Shown here piece by piece: positions 8,391-16,404 of a stretch of 35,338 bases of DNA. The stretch is from Nostoc sp. UHCC 0870 (GTDB taxonomy: Bacteria; Cyanobacteriota; Cyanobacteriia; Cyanobacteriales; Nostocaceae), in the NCBI RefSeq assembly GCF_022063185.1, contig NZ_CP091919.1:1-35338 (forward strand), given 5' to 3'. Under the pieces are notes generated by a model, which made no database searches, was not told the DNA's origin, and saw only the letters and a program-made list of their open reading frames with translations. Numbering within the stretch: position 1 is the stretch's first letter; the number at the start of each line of letters is the position of its first letter. A program made the position numbers and the translations under genes.

Positions 8391-8579
8391 TTAGTTTTTA
8401 GATATTGATTCTTTATATTTTTGTGCTTCCTCGTCAGGTAGTTCCATCCACCATTTGATCAAAGCTCTTTCCACATCTTCCATACGTAGCTGTAAAGCCG
8501 CACACCTGCTTTTGAATTGCGCGTGCATCTCTGTCGATACACGGCATCGAATAAAGGTGTGGTCTTTTGTATCGGTCAC
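8391..8579 (-). CDS. Small ribbon-helix-helix regulator
   Basis: A 62-aa protein. The start chosen is GTG 8579, because AGGAG lies eight bases before it; a GTG nine bases further upstream overlaps that site. The pattern TFIRCRVSTEMHAQFKSRC followed by a second helix with IKWWMELP fits a CopG/Arc-type ribbon-helix-helix DNA-binding dimer. Its promoter region carries TAGGAT-type half sites downstream of a TATAGT -10 (complement of 8610-8615), and more of the same sites precede the divergent ParM gene. This suggests it represses itself and controls the ParM operon. It could also act as a copy-number or centromere-binding protein. Confidence 0.65.
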   Translation of the reverse strand: MTDTKDHTFIRCRVSTEMHAQFKSRCAALQLRMEDVERALIKWWMELPDEEAQKYKESISKN

Positions 8580-8660
8580 TATAAGCACTCCTAAAATCCT
8601 TTAATCCTAACTATAACTTTTTCTTTATTCTTTTGATATTTATATAAGCAGCTCCAACTT

Positions 8661-8706
8661 ATAATCCTATAATCCTATAATCCTATTTAGGATTTTGTGC
8701 TATAGT
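8661..8706 (+). promoter_or_regulatory. Operator array plus promoter of the ParM/ParR operon
   Basis: Three direct ATAATCCT octamers (8661-8684) run into a perfect palindrome ATCCTATTTAGGAT (8680-8693). An extended -10, TGCTATAGT, ends at 8706. The palindrome takes the place of the -35 box, so protein bound there should block transcription. A 17-codon frame (8713-8766) follows in the leader; it has no clear ribosome-binding site and is not listed as a gene. Confidence 0.55.
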
Positions 8707-8842
8707 TAAGACATGAGCGCAAAACGGACGATGAAGCGCGTGAAATGCCACACCAAGGATAAATAGGTAGTTGGACTTAGTAGCCGCCTAAAATTGACCG
8801 CAAACGCTTATCAATCAAAGGATTAACTCTAAAATCTGAACC

Positions 8843-9880
8843 ATGAATTACGCATATATCCAGCCAGTTTACGGCTCATCCTATCCGCCAAGTAACGGGT
8901 TTGTAAGTCCACAGCACGGACAGATAAGACCGCGAGTAGTTTTTGATGGGGGCAACCGTTTTGTGAAGTGGATTGACCCCAACAACGTTGTGCAATGTTT
9001 GCTCAGTGTTGTAAAAGAAGTCAGTGAATACCAGTGGAAGCGGCTCAAGCCCGATGACCAGTCAGTATTGATTGAAATTGACGGTAAACGCTTTGTAATT
9101 GGGCGATTAGCTCAAGAGTTAGGTGGTGAGCCGACTTTCCAAACAGACAAATGCCAATTAGCATCTATCCTGGCACTAGCGGCAATCCAGCCAAATCCAG
9201 GACAAACATCTGTACACATTCAGCAGATGATTGTGGCACTGCCGAATACTCTCAATGATGATGATGTAGCCGCAGTACAGAGAATTGCTAACCACCCACT
9301 GACCAAAGAATTTAAACGCAATGGCGAATACATCACCTATACCGTGGGTGAAGTTGTCCCAGTTGATGAAACCGAGCCAGCATTCCACTACGCCTTAAAT
9401 CAAGGTTTTTTCAGCTTCCCAGAGGCAAAGAACGCGATTTGGGATTTAGGGGGCGGAACGGCTATAGCCAGAATTTACACGCCGAACGGAACCATTATCC
9501 ATGATGCGGAGGTGATTCTACCCGGAACCAAGGCACTCGCCCAGCAAGTAGCGGTAGAGATGAAAGAAGTTTATTCTCTCGATTACAGCCCCAGTTTACA
9601 GGGCATCATGGACGCGATCGCACGAGGTGATTGCCTCTACGGGACAGACAAGCTTGATTTCTCCTCCATTTTTGAAAAAGCCTGTGACCAGTGGGTAGAG
9701 TCAGCCCGGAGAGAAATTCGCTCGAAGTGGGCGCAACACCTACCAGAGTTGGGAGAAGTCTTGATTGTAGGCGGGAGTGCAGATATCGCCGCCCCTATCT
9801 GTGCCTATTCTGGAGATCGCTTCAAGATTGCCCCATCACCGCAGTTATTCAACATCATTGCAATGGCTTATCAGGAGTAA
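8843..9880 (+). CDS. parM: ParM-like actin-family plasmid segregation ATPase
   Basis: A 345-aa actin-fold protein that should form filaments to separate plasmid copies. Phosphate-1 motif: VVFDGGNRFVKW (residues 32-43, Asp35). Phosphate-2: AIWDLGGGTAIA (about 198-208, Asp201). Adenosine motif: EVLIVGGSADIA (about 305-316). The first 30 residues are a Pro/Gly-rich extension before the fold. The length is normal for ParM/Alp-type proteins. The next gene, a small RHH-like protein, starts six bases after the stop, giving the parM-parR order of type II partition. Expression is probably set by the ATCCTA operator array upstream. Confidence 0.85.
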   Translation: MNYAYIQPVYGSSYPPSNGFVSPQHGQIRPRVVFDGGNRFVKWIDPNNVVQCLLSVVKEVSEYQWKRLKPDDQSVLIEIDGKRFVIGRLAQELGGEPTFQTDKCQLASILALAAIQPNPGQTSVHIQQMIVALPNTLNDDDVAAVQRIANHPLTKEFKRNGEYITYTVGEVVPVDETEPAFHYALNQGFFSFPEAKNAIWDLGGGTAIARIYTPNGTIIHDAEVILPGTKALAQQVAVEMKEVYSLDYSPSLQGIMDAIARGDCLYGTDKLDFSSIFEKACDQWVESARREIRSKWAQHLPELGEVLIVGGSADIAAPICAYSGDRFKIAPSPQLFNIIAMAYQE

Positions 9881-9885
9881 TGCCA

Positions 9886-10161
9886 ATGACGCAAACAAGA
9901 ATTGTTCTTAATCCTAAGTACAAGCCCAAAGCCGAAGAAATCTTAGAAGCGACTGGAATAGATAACCTCTCTCAACTGTTTACCTTACTGTTAGTCAATT
10001 ACGGTGATTGTCTAGTTAACTGCTTAAAGCACTCACACCAACTACCTATACAGTCATCTCTAGTAGCTCAAACGCCCACACCAAACCCTCTTCAGCCACC
10101 ATCTATCAAACCTCAGCCATCATCACAAGCTAAGAAATTTGCCCCAATGGGGAGCTTTTAA
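9886..10161 (+). CDS. ParR-like adaptor, small RHH protein
   Basis: A 91-aa protein directly after the ParM-like gene. ATG 9886 is preferred over ATG 9880 because AGGAG at 9873-9877 is eight bases away. The N-terminus (TRIVLNPKYKPKAEEILEAT, then LSQLFTLLLVNYG) fits a ribbon-helix-helix dimer. The C-terminal half is Pro/Gln/Ser-rich and ends in a short basic-hydrophobic stretch, where ParR proteins usually touch the ParM filament. Role by context: it binds the centromere and links it to the filament. The reading is by position and fold pattern, not by a recognised signature. Confidence 0.65.
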   Translation: MTQTRIVLNPKYKPKAEEILEATGIDNLSQLFTLLLVNYGDCLVNCLKHSHQLPIQSSLVAQTPTPNPLQPPSIKPQPSSQAKKFAPMGSF

Positions 10162-10250
10162 CAGTGAACAGTGAACAGTAAACAGTTATCAGTTAAATCC
10201 CTGGGTCTAAGTCCCCTACCTGATAACTGATAACTGATAACTGATAACTG
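10160..10250 (+). repeat. Two sets of heptamer repeats forming an inverted structure
   Basis: AACAGTG-type heptamers repeat four times (10160-10187), and TGATAAC heptamers four times (10221-10248). The sets are partly complementary (AACAGTTATCAGTTA against TAACTGATAACTG), so RNA here can fold into a large hairpin and may end the parMR transcript. They belong to the STRR class common between genes in Nostoc. Confidence 0.6.
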
Positions 10251-10300
10251 TTTTAAGCCCCAACCGCACCGATAAAAGCTCAAAGTCAAGGAAAGAAGTC

Positions 10301-10576
10301 ATGAGCGACCAAGACACCGTGCAGACACAACCAAGCCTAACAACAACCGAAATCATGACCATCATCCTCGGTTGTGAACAGACTCTAAGGTTTGTGCAAG
10401 CATCTCCCAATTACAAACAAATTGAAGCCTCCGAACGGTTCAGTACATCGAATGACCTAAAAATGGGTGATGCTGTTCAAGCCTTGATGGAGATTCACGA
10501 AGCAATTCTAAATATCGAGTTCTATTCCCAAGTTGAGGGACAACCAAATGCTTTCAATGACAGCCTTGCAACGTAA
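10301..10576 (+). CDS. Hypothetical protein, 91 aa
   Basis: No family recognised. It is mostly helical, with a polar Thr/Gln-rich start and a conserved-looking core (TTEIMTIILGCEQTLRFVQA, later AVQALMEIHEAILNIEF). AAGGAAAG precedes the ATG at a suitable distance. It is the first of five same-strand genes (10301-14147) ending in an FtsK/TraG-like ATPase, so it may belong to the same unit. The 160 bases after it, up to 10735, hold a HIP1 site and no clear gene. Confidence 0.6.
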   Translation: MSDQDTVQTQPSLTTTEIMTIILGCEQTLRFVQASPNYKQIEASERFSTSNDLKMGDAVQALMEIHEAILNIEFYSQVEGQPNAFNDSLAT

Positions 10577-10735
10577 CGCAATTTCTCAACGCGCTGGGGT
10601 GGGAAGCAACAGCTTGTGCTGTGGATATGAAGAGAGAAGGTTTTTTTCAGTAATGGGGAGAGCGAACGCTTGACTGGACACCGAGCGATCGCCCCACCAG
10701 TGCATCGGGTACATACACACAGAGATTTTAGCAAT

Positions 10736-11131
10736 ATGAACAACGAGAATCTATTTACCGCCGCATTAAACGCACTAACTAACAATGGATGCCCGTCAGA
10801 TTTGGCACAAGAGGCAGCTTCTATTGTGGCCAATGATGATCCATACCAACCAGACTTAGGCAGAACACCAGAGCAGCAACAAATCATTCGAGAAGCACTG
10901 CCATACTTACAATCTGGAATCTATGACCAGTTTGAAACGATTGACGAAACACCAAACCCGCTAACACATGGACAGTTTTTAGGGAATTTTGGCTCTGAAT
11001 TACCAGACGAAACGATTTGGAGACTTGGGGAAGGCGATTCAACAGCACTAAACGATATCACTGATGACGCAACTAGAGACAAAGCCAACAACATCTTCAC
11101 AAGACTGGAAGAACTAGGAGCGTGGGAGTGA
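10736..11131 (+). CDS. Hypothetical acidic protein, 131 aa
   Basis: Start ATG 10736 (MNNENLFTAALNALTNNG). A TTG at 10670 would add a His/Arg-rich leader unlike the rest. The protein is acidic and helical, with no membrane segment and no motif I recognise. Its stop overlaps the next start (TGA at 11129-11131, ATG at 11131), so the two are coupled. The context suggests a soluble component of the cluster that ends with the ATPase gene. Confidence 0.65.
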   Translation: MNNENLFTAALNALTNNGCPSDLAQEAASIVANDDPYQPDLGRTPEQQQIIREALPYLQSGIYDQFETIDETPNPLTHGQFLGNFGSELPDETIWRLGEGDSTALNDITDDATRDKANNIFTRLEELGAWE

Positions 11132-11736
11132 TGAACCGGACAGTAAAACTCAAACTGGATGCACCTATCACCTATGCTGCCTTACATTCCCTTAGTGGCA
11201 TCAGCCAAGAAACCATATTTCAAGCCCTAGACGGCAACGAGACAGCCGCCGCCACTGTAGCAGATTTCCGCATCAAACAAACTCAACGCGCCCAAAACGC
11301 CAAAGCCGTATTCGGTAATCTCAGCCAAGGTTTAAAAGCAACCGAGGCAGTCATGGCAGAAGAAACCCAGTTTCTCACCGCCGCCGGTACAAGTATCAAC
11401 AAAATGGCTGATGGTTGGTCACAGGTCAGAGTTAGCGACGCACGTTTAGGCTATGGTCTACAACAAAAAGTGATTGCATCTGACAACCAACTAGCCCAAG
11501 AACAATTTCGGCATGGGCGGACACTTAACTTATTGGGTGAATCGCATCGCGCAACGCTCAGAGGGATTGAGATTGACGCTACCAAGGCACAATCTCAGGT
11601 GTGGCAACAGGTAAAAGACAAGCAACAAGGACTTTCACCCGCAGACCGAGCCAAAGAAACCTTAAAAGACATTCACAGACACGGTTCTAACGCTGTTAAT
11701 CGTGCCAAAGGTTTCTTTAGACGGTTGATTGACTAA
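11131..11736 (+). CDS. Hypothetical helical protein, 201 aa
   Basis: Start ATG 11131 with AGGAG ten bases upstream; GTG codons at 11122 and 11128 are possible alternatives. A short beta-like start (RTVKLKLDAPITYAAL) is followed by long amphipathic helices rich in Ala, Gln and Lys, with a basic C-terminus (NAVNRAKGFFRRLID). There is no signal peptide and no known motif. It is coupled to the preceding gene. A weak hairpin with CCCAGG at 11746 and CCTGGG at 11759 separates it from the next gene. Confidence 0.65.
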   Translation: MNRTVKLKLDAPITYAALHSLSGISQETIFQALDGNETAAATVADFRIKQTQRAQNAKAVFGNLSQGLKATEAVMAEETQFLTAAGTSINKMADGWSQVRVSDARLGYGLQQKVIASDNQLAQEQFRHGRTLNLLGESHRATLRGIEIDATKAQSQVWQQVKDKQQGLSPADRAKETLKDIHRHGSNAVNRAKGFFRRLID

Positions 11737-11790
11737 ACGCACAAGCCCAGGCGCAAAACCTGGGTTAATTTCTTCCCAAAGGTGTTGCTA

Positions 11791-12357
11791 ATGTTGACCA
11801 ACAATCAAAAACAAACACCAATTTACTTTGATGCAGAGATTGTAGACGAGCGCGTACAGTCTGTAGATGGTGAACAGTACGACTCGGAACAAGTACAGCA
11901 GACGATATCTGAAACTGACAGCAGTATCACCATAATTCGAGGCATTGCCCAAGGTGCATTCCTGGCAGGATTGCAAATCACATCAACCCAATATCTCTAC
12001 CTTGCAGGCAGTATTGGACTATTCCCCGCCGTTATTGCTGGCTTACCCGTTGGGGCATCCTTGGCGGCTACCCTCTGCTACTTGAGATTTCACAACAGCA
12101 TCATTCCCCAAATCAGCAATCGCCAAAAATTTGGCATTGGTGTAATTCGCTGTGCCACCCTGGCAGCTAGTTCATGGAAGTTAACAGGCGATGCCCAAGA
12201 CATGGACAAAATAGCCCGTAACAGTTTTTCTACCGTAACTGAACAGGTAAAAGCCTATGAGGGCATCGAGAAGCCCAAAGAAACTAATTACGGGTTATTT
12301 CTTGGGTTAGCCGCAGTTGTTTCTGTTGTCCTATCTTTCTACTGGCGTAAGAAATGA
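11791..12357 (+). CDS. Membrane protein of the FtsK/TraG-like gene cluster, 188 aa
   Basis: Start ATG 11791, with AAAGG about eight bases upstream. After an acidic 45-residue head come two hydrophobic stretches (about 55-75 and 80-100, including YLYLAGSIGLFPAVIAGLPV), then a soluble helical part, and a last membrane segment ending in YWRKK (about 168-185). It overlaps the ATPase gene by four bases (ATGA), so the two are made together and the protein may anchor or partner that ATPase. No family is recognised. Confidence 0.65.
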   Translation: MLTNNQKQTPIYFDAEIVDERVQSVDGEQYDSEQVQQTISETDSSITIIRGIAQGAFLAGLQITSTQYLYLAGSIGLFPAVIAGLPVGASLAATLCYLRFHNSIIPQISNRQKFGIGVIRCATLAASSWKLTGDAQDMDKIARNSFSTVTEQVKAYEGIEKPKETNYGLFLGLAAVVSVVLSFYWRKK

Positions 12358-14147
12358 AAGACATAAAACCATCAGAACTTAATCAGCGTCGTTATAATCT
12401 GCCACTGCGTCTAAATCTGCTGATGATGGCATCGGTACTAGGCGCGGTGATTTGTGTTGTGGTAGGACATTTAGGGGACGGGATAGCCAAGAAAGAAATA
12501 TGTTTTTACCCAAAATCAGCCAGGATACACGATGCACCGCTAGAAGCAGAGGGAGACACAGAGGGTTTACTTTTAGGTAATAAGTATTGCCGATATGAAC
12601 AGCGATCGCAAATTCCAAAACCTTATCTGAAAGCTAATCAGTACCGCACCAGTAACCCCAACTATAACGAGTGGGCATTTCTCCAGCATGAAAGCTTGTA
12701 CGTATTTCGAGAACTGCCAGCCGATAACCCGTTTAAGATTCACTTTGGGCTAGGGGCAATAGTGTTGGGGGGAATCGGTTTATTGTTGACAAGTAAAGCC
12801 AAAGACTATCTCAGCGACATTAGACCCCACTACCGTGCTACTAAACAATTTGAAGGCGTAAAAGCGTCTTACAGTGTAAAACTTGGTGAGCAACTGTTAG
12901 ACCTATCTGGTAACGAACTACTGAAATACTTGCGTGGTATCAAAATCGCTGAGGCTAGACAGCAGTTTATCGCCAGCATTACCCCACAACAGCAGATAGC
13001 CCTACTCATGGCGATGTCGGCGGATGATTATTATGACTTCGGGCATTTACTGGACGGTGGCGCAAGTTTTTCTAAATTCGAGCCACAGCAACAGCCAACC
13101 GCACAGCTACCACATGGTACACCTGGAACTGTGGATGAGCAAGCGCAGCAGCCAGTTATTGCACCCGACAATCACACCGCATGGGTGCAAAACCTCATCA
13201 AACAAACTGCCCTGATTTGGGGCAACCAAGGCGGCGGTAAATCGTGGTTAGCCCGTTACGTCGCTAAACAGAAAAAACAGGCAGGCTACCGAGTTATTGT
13301 CCTTGACCCTGACAGTAATAAAGCAGAATGGCGAGGGGTTGAAAGTTATCACTCCTGGGAGGAAATTGAACAGCAGATCCGCGATTATGTTCAAGAACTA
13401 GAAGAACGTTTAAAAACCTTTAATAATTCATCCTTAAGTGAGTCGCAATGGCGGCAGAAACTTTGGAGCGAGGGCAAAGCAACAGCCCTAATTTGTGAGG
13501 AAGCAACCACATACGGTGACTTTATTAAGGATGAAGAATTACTATCAAAATTCGGGAAGCTGGCACTGACCAAGAGCCGGAAACAAGAAATGCCTTTAAC
13601 TGTCGTAGCTCACAACAATACCCAGACTTGTTTATTTGGCATTAAAGGCTTGCATAATCTTGTCTCTAAAATGCTGCAAGTTGAATGTTTGGCACAGGTA
13701 GATCCAATCACACTGCAACCAAAATCCACGGGTAAAGCCAAAGTGAAACTCGATAGTTCCAATGAATGGATATTAGTTGAACTGCCCACAATGACTGCAA
13801 AAATATCTGATTTTAGTGACACTGTATCAGCAGCACAAGCTAACCAGAATCCACCCATTGATAAAGCCACATTGGAACGCATTTATGAACTAGAAATCAA
13901 TATTGGTGAGCAGGCAGGTGACACCCAAAATCCACCTAAAAAACTCTCAACAATGGCGCAAAAATTATATGAATATCTCACCAGAACTGAACGAATAGAG
14001 GCTGATGTTAGGGAGTTTAAAAGTAACTTTAAAGTCAACGGTGAAAGATTCACTGTGGAGCAAATCAAGGGCTGGATGTATGAAATTGTGGGGGCTGATT
14101 TGGCTGATTGGATAGGCGAGGGTGTTATCAAGCTCAATCAAATTTGA
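12354..14147 (+). CDS. Membrane-anchored FtsK/HerA/TraG-like ATPase, possible coupling protein
   Basis: A 597-aa protein with two N-terminal membrane segments (about 20-39 and 130-147) around a periplasmic-size loop, as in VirD4/TraG coupling proteins. Walker A is IWGNQGGGKSWL near residues 287-298. Walker B is ATALICEEATTYGDF near 376-390, with the paired acids after a hydrophobic strand. A further ATPase segment follows (TKSRKQEMPLTVVAHNN). The helical tail lacks a motif I recognise. The fold is that of a DNA-pumping ATPase. On a plasmid with a relaxase but no secretion channel, a coupling protein is the most economical role. A replication or segregation motor is the alternative. Confidence 0.7.
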   Translation: MKDIKPSELNQRRYNLPLRLNLLMMASVLGAVICVVVGHLGDGIAKKEICFYPKSARIHDAPLEAEGDTEGLLLGNKYCRYEQRSQIPKPYLKANQYRTSNPNYNEWAFLQHESLYVFRELPADNPFKIHFGLGAIVLGGIGLLLTSKAKDYLSDIRPHYRATKQFEGVKASYSVKLGEQLLDLSGNELLKYLRGIKIAEARQQFIASITPQQQIALLMAMSADDYYDFGHLLDGGASFSKFEPQQQPTAQLPHGTPGTVDEQAQQPVIAPDNHTAWVQNLIKQTALIWGNQGGGKSWLARYVAKQKKQAGYRVIVLDPDSNKAEWRGVESYHSWEEIEQQIRDYVQELEERLKTFNNSSLSESQWRQKLWSEGKATALICEEATTYGDFIKDEELLSKFGKLALTKSRKQEMPLTVVAHNNTQTCLFGIKGLHNLVSKMLQVECLAQVDPITLQPKSTGKAKVKLDSSNEWILVELPTMTAKISDFSDTVSAAQANQNPPIDKATLERIYELEINIGEQAGDTQNPPKKLSTMAQKLYEYLTRTERIEADVREFKSNFKVNGERFTVEQIKGWMYEIVGADLADWIGEGVIKLNQI

Positions 14148-14161
14148 CTGCTGTTGGTGTA

Positions 14162-14193
14162 GGCGTGTCTGCCCCTAAAAACGCCCTTTTTTT
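14162..14193 (+). terminator. Probable rho-independent terminator after the ATPase gene
   Basis: A GGCGT / ACGCC stem (14162-14166 with 14181-14185) is followed by C and seven T residues. It lies 15 bases after the stop of the ATPase gene. The stem is short, so strength is uncertain. Confidence 0.5.
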
Positions 14194-14197
14194 CGCG

Positions 14198-14320
14198 GAC
14201 ATCGGACACCGGACACCACAGACACAAAAGCCTGAAACCCTTATAAAGCATAGACATCACCAGACACCAGCCCCCCTAATAGCAGACACCATGTGTCTAG
14301 TTAATGTCTGTCAAATGTCT
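14198..14320. repeat. Array of GACAC/TGTCT repeats
   Basis: GACA(C/T) occurs seven times on the plus strand (about 14198, 14205, 14212, 14221, 14253, 14263, 14285) and TGTC three times in the other direction (14294, 14305, 14316). It includes a palindrome AGACAC-CAT-GTGTCT (14284-14298). It lies before the small HTH gene and the tyrosine recombinase gene and may be a binding array for either protein. Confidence 0.5.
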
Positions 14321-14361
14321 GCTCGGCACTGTTAATTAATCTATTGAAATAGCTGAATAAT

Positions 14362-14568
14362 ATGCACCCTATTGAGTTTAAGAAAAAGTGGCAATTAACT
14401 TATAGTGAGCTTGCACTTGTCCTGGGTTATGAAAGTGATTACACTGTCCGTTGCTGGGGTATGAAAGGAGGACATAAGCGCAATCCTCAAAACGTTGTTT
14501 ATGTCGCTTGTCGCCTTCTAGATGAAAAATGGTCAACTCACGGTAAACTTGTGGATTCTTACCTTTGA
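14362..14568 (+). CDS. Small HTH-like protein, 68 aa
   Basis: Residues 8-40 (KKWQLTYSELALVLGYESDY then TVRCWGMKGGHKRNP) resemble a helix-turn-helix in which a Trp-rich turn leads into a basic segment. The protein is basic overall. It sits between the TGTCT array and the tyrosine recombinase, on the same strand, so it may regulate recombination or help the recombinase bind. No strong ribosome-binding site is seen. A 119-aa frame on the other strand (14378-14737) is less plausible. Confidence 0.6.
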   Translation: MHPIEFKKKWQLTYSELALVLGYESDYTVRCWGMKGGHKRNPQNVVYVACRLLDEKWSTHGKLVDSYL

Positions 14569-14692
14569 GTTTTAAGTTTTTTTCGTGATTGGGAATGAAA
14601 TTTAGATGAGCCTCTGGCTGATTCAAGGTAAACAAATTTGATGAACTGGGGTGCATCAGCTGTAGGCTGTGTATTGGGTCTACAGTTGAGCA

Positions 14693-15337
14693 ATGAAGGT
14701 AAACAGACACGGACGCGCCAAGGTTCTGACGCAGCAAGAGATACAGTTAATCTTCAGTCACGGTCTAGACAATGACCGGGACAGAACTTTATTTGGCGTG
14801 TGTCTGTTTAGTGCCTGCCGCATTCGGGAAGCCTGCACCCTGTTAACAGAAGACATCTACACACCCCTTGGGTTAGTCAGACCCCAGCTAATTATCAGAA
14901 AAGCGAACACTAAAGGCAAACTGGCCACACGCACAATCCCAGTGATTGAAGACTTGCGCCAAATACTAACCAACTACTACCCACTAGCAGGTAATCCCTA
15001 CTTATTCCCCGGTCGCAGTGATGGACACCTATGCGAAGACTCAGCCGCTAGGATACTGCGCGGAGCTTGCAAACAAGTAGGGATAATCGGCGTATCGACG
15101 CACAGCTTCAGGCGTACAGCCCTAACGCAGATGAGTAATGCAGGTATCCCACTCAGGGTAATTCAAGAAATTAGTGGGCATCGCAACCTAGAACAGTTAC
15201 AGAGATACCTGGAAGTATCGGATCAGCAGGTGTTAGGGGCAGCCGCCAGCTTGGCGATGCTGTCACCTGTGGGTAGAACTGGTGTAGAACTAAAACTCGA
15301 TGAAAAGCTAGAAATTGATGCGAATAGTCCCCGTTAG
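14693..15337 (+). CDS. Short tyrosine recombinase (catalytic domain only)
   Basis: A 214-aa XerC/D-type integrase. Catalytic residues can all be placed: Arg43 (ACRIRE), Lys73 or Lys75 (ANTKGK), His137 and Arg140 (THSFRRT), His163 (SGHRN) and the nucleophile Tyr172 (RYLEV). It lacks the usual N-terminal core-binding domain of about 90-100 residues, so it is a catalytic-domain-only form. Likely role: resolving plasmid multimers or integrating at a site near the TGTCT array. An additional Asp/Glu-rich tail of about 35 residues follows the Tyr region. The next 298 bases (15338-15635) hold only AT-rich promoter-like sequence. Confidence 0.85.
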   Translation: MKVNRHGRAKVLTQQEIQLIFSHGLDNDRDRTLFGVCLFSACRIREACTLLTEDIYTPLGLVRPQLIIRKANTKGKLATRTIPVIEDLRQILTNYYPLAGNPYLFPGRSDGHLCEDSAARILRGACKQVGIIGVSTHSFRRTALTQMSNAGIPLRVIQEISGHRNLEQLQRYLEVSDQQVLGAAASLAMLSPVGRTGVELKLDEKLEIDANSPR

Positions 15338-15635
15338 GGGAAGAGGTAGTGGGGTAAATGTCGGGAAATGGGAATAAAACGACATCGAAGCAAAATGCAC
15401 CGACAGTAAGGCATTCAACCACCGATGAGCCAAAAGCGTGATCGCTCCTACGGTGAACAAGGGGATTTAAGCGACATCTCTACACCCTGTTCATACCCTC
15501 AATATTTAATTTTCCTCTTAGGGATTTATAGTTTTTGGCATTGTATAGGGAATACTAAAATTTAGATTCCTTGTCAGACAAGACTGATATTTCTCAAATT
15601 TGCTATTAGTAATAAATATTAAAGGAGATTAAACA

Positions 15636-15980
15636 ATGTTTGGATGTGCAAACAGTAGCGATGAAATTACACCAGTAAAAAGCATTATGGCTTGTATAGT
15701 TGCTATAAAAATTGCTCCACATATTCATGAAACTCATCTTATATCTTACTTACAATGTGTAGATAACTTAAATAATTTACTTTTGAATTACAGAGTAATA
15801 CAAGATGGAGAAGAAAAAAATGAAATTAAAAAAAATATCAGAGATATAGGTGAATCTTTAGATAAAATGGGTGGTCATAAATTAATGGAACTCACCTGTA
15901 CTTATCTAACTCCAAACTATAATTTAGCAATAATTACAGAAAAAATATGGGGTGGTATTGGAGGTCATTGGTATCCGTAG
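15636..15980 (+). CDS. Hypothetical protein, 114 aa, in the defence-island flank
   Basis: A good AAGGAGA site precedes the ATG. The gene is clearly more AT-rich than the mobilization genes. The protein has a Cys near the start (MFGCANSS), a helical body and a Gly-rich end (WGGIGGHWYP). It has no strong membrane segment and no family I recognise. It points toward the methyltransferase-helicase module and could be accessory to it or unrelated cargo. Confidence 0.65.
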   Translation: MFGCANSSDEITPVKSIMACIVAIKIAPHIHETHLISYLQCVDNLNNLLLNYRVIQDGEEKNEIKKNIRDIGESLDKMGGHKLMELTCTYLTPNYNLAIITEKIWGGIGGHWYP

Positions 15981-16074
15981 AGTAATTTGTTAACTATTTG
16001 CAAAATATAGTGTAAGTTACTTGACGGTACGCTTAAGAGTTTTCCTAAAGTTTAAAAAAAATAGGTAATTTTGT

Positions 16075-16404
16075 ATGTTTATATGTCAAATTGGACTTTT
16101 ATCACTCATCACGGAGGAGAATGAGCCTATTTTTTACACAATGGCAGAGTACAGCTTTGACCCTGGGTTGCAAGTAGGTGAGGAACTTTGGATAAATTGT
16201 AATATAGATAAAAAACGTTCACTTAAAGTTAAAGTTATTAGTAGAGAGAAAATTGTTTATCAAAAGGGTTGTTATCAAGATTACAAAGATGAAAACGTTT
16301 TGGTCTTAATAATTAATGTAGAGGCAGAAGATAGAGAACAGATACTTGAAATTAAAAATTTTCTAGCCAAGCATAATCCTGGGATCAAGCCCTCATTAAA
16401 ATAG
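16075..16404 (+). CDS. Hypothetical protein, up to 109 aa
   Basis: The ATG at 16075 has a weak leader. An internal ATG at 16141 (MAEYSFDPGL) would give 87 aa that look like the compact part: a small beta-rich start with alternating charged residues, then a helix (REQILEIKNFLAKHN). Its end overlaps the convergent helicase gene by 20 bases. Composition is AT-rich like its neighbour. Function unknown. Confidence 0.55.
   Translation: MFICQIGLLSLITEENEPIFYTMAEYSFDPGLQVGEELWINCNIDKKRSLKVKVISREKIVYQKGCYQDYKDENVLVLIINVEAEDREQILEIKNFLAKHNPGIKPSLK

Noticed and set aside
10522..10887. 121-aa minus-strand frame
   Set aside because: Antisense to two better-supported plus-strand genes; Cys/Ser-rich with no ribosome site.
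14378..14737. 119-aa minus-strand frame over the small HTH gene
   Set aside because: The plus-strand product has an HTH-like pattern and same-strand context with the recombinase; the minus-strand product shows nothing recognisable.
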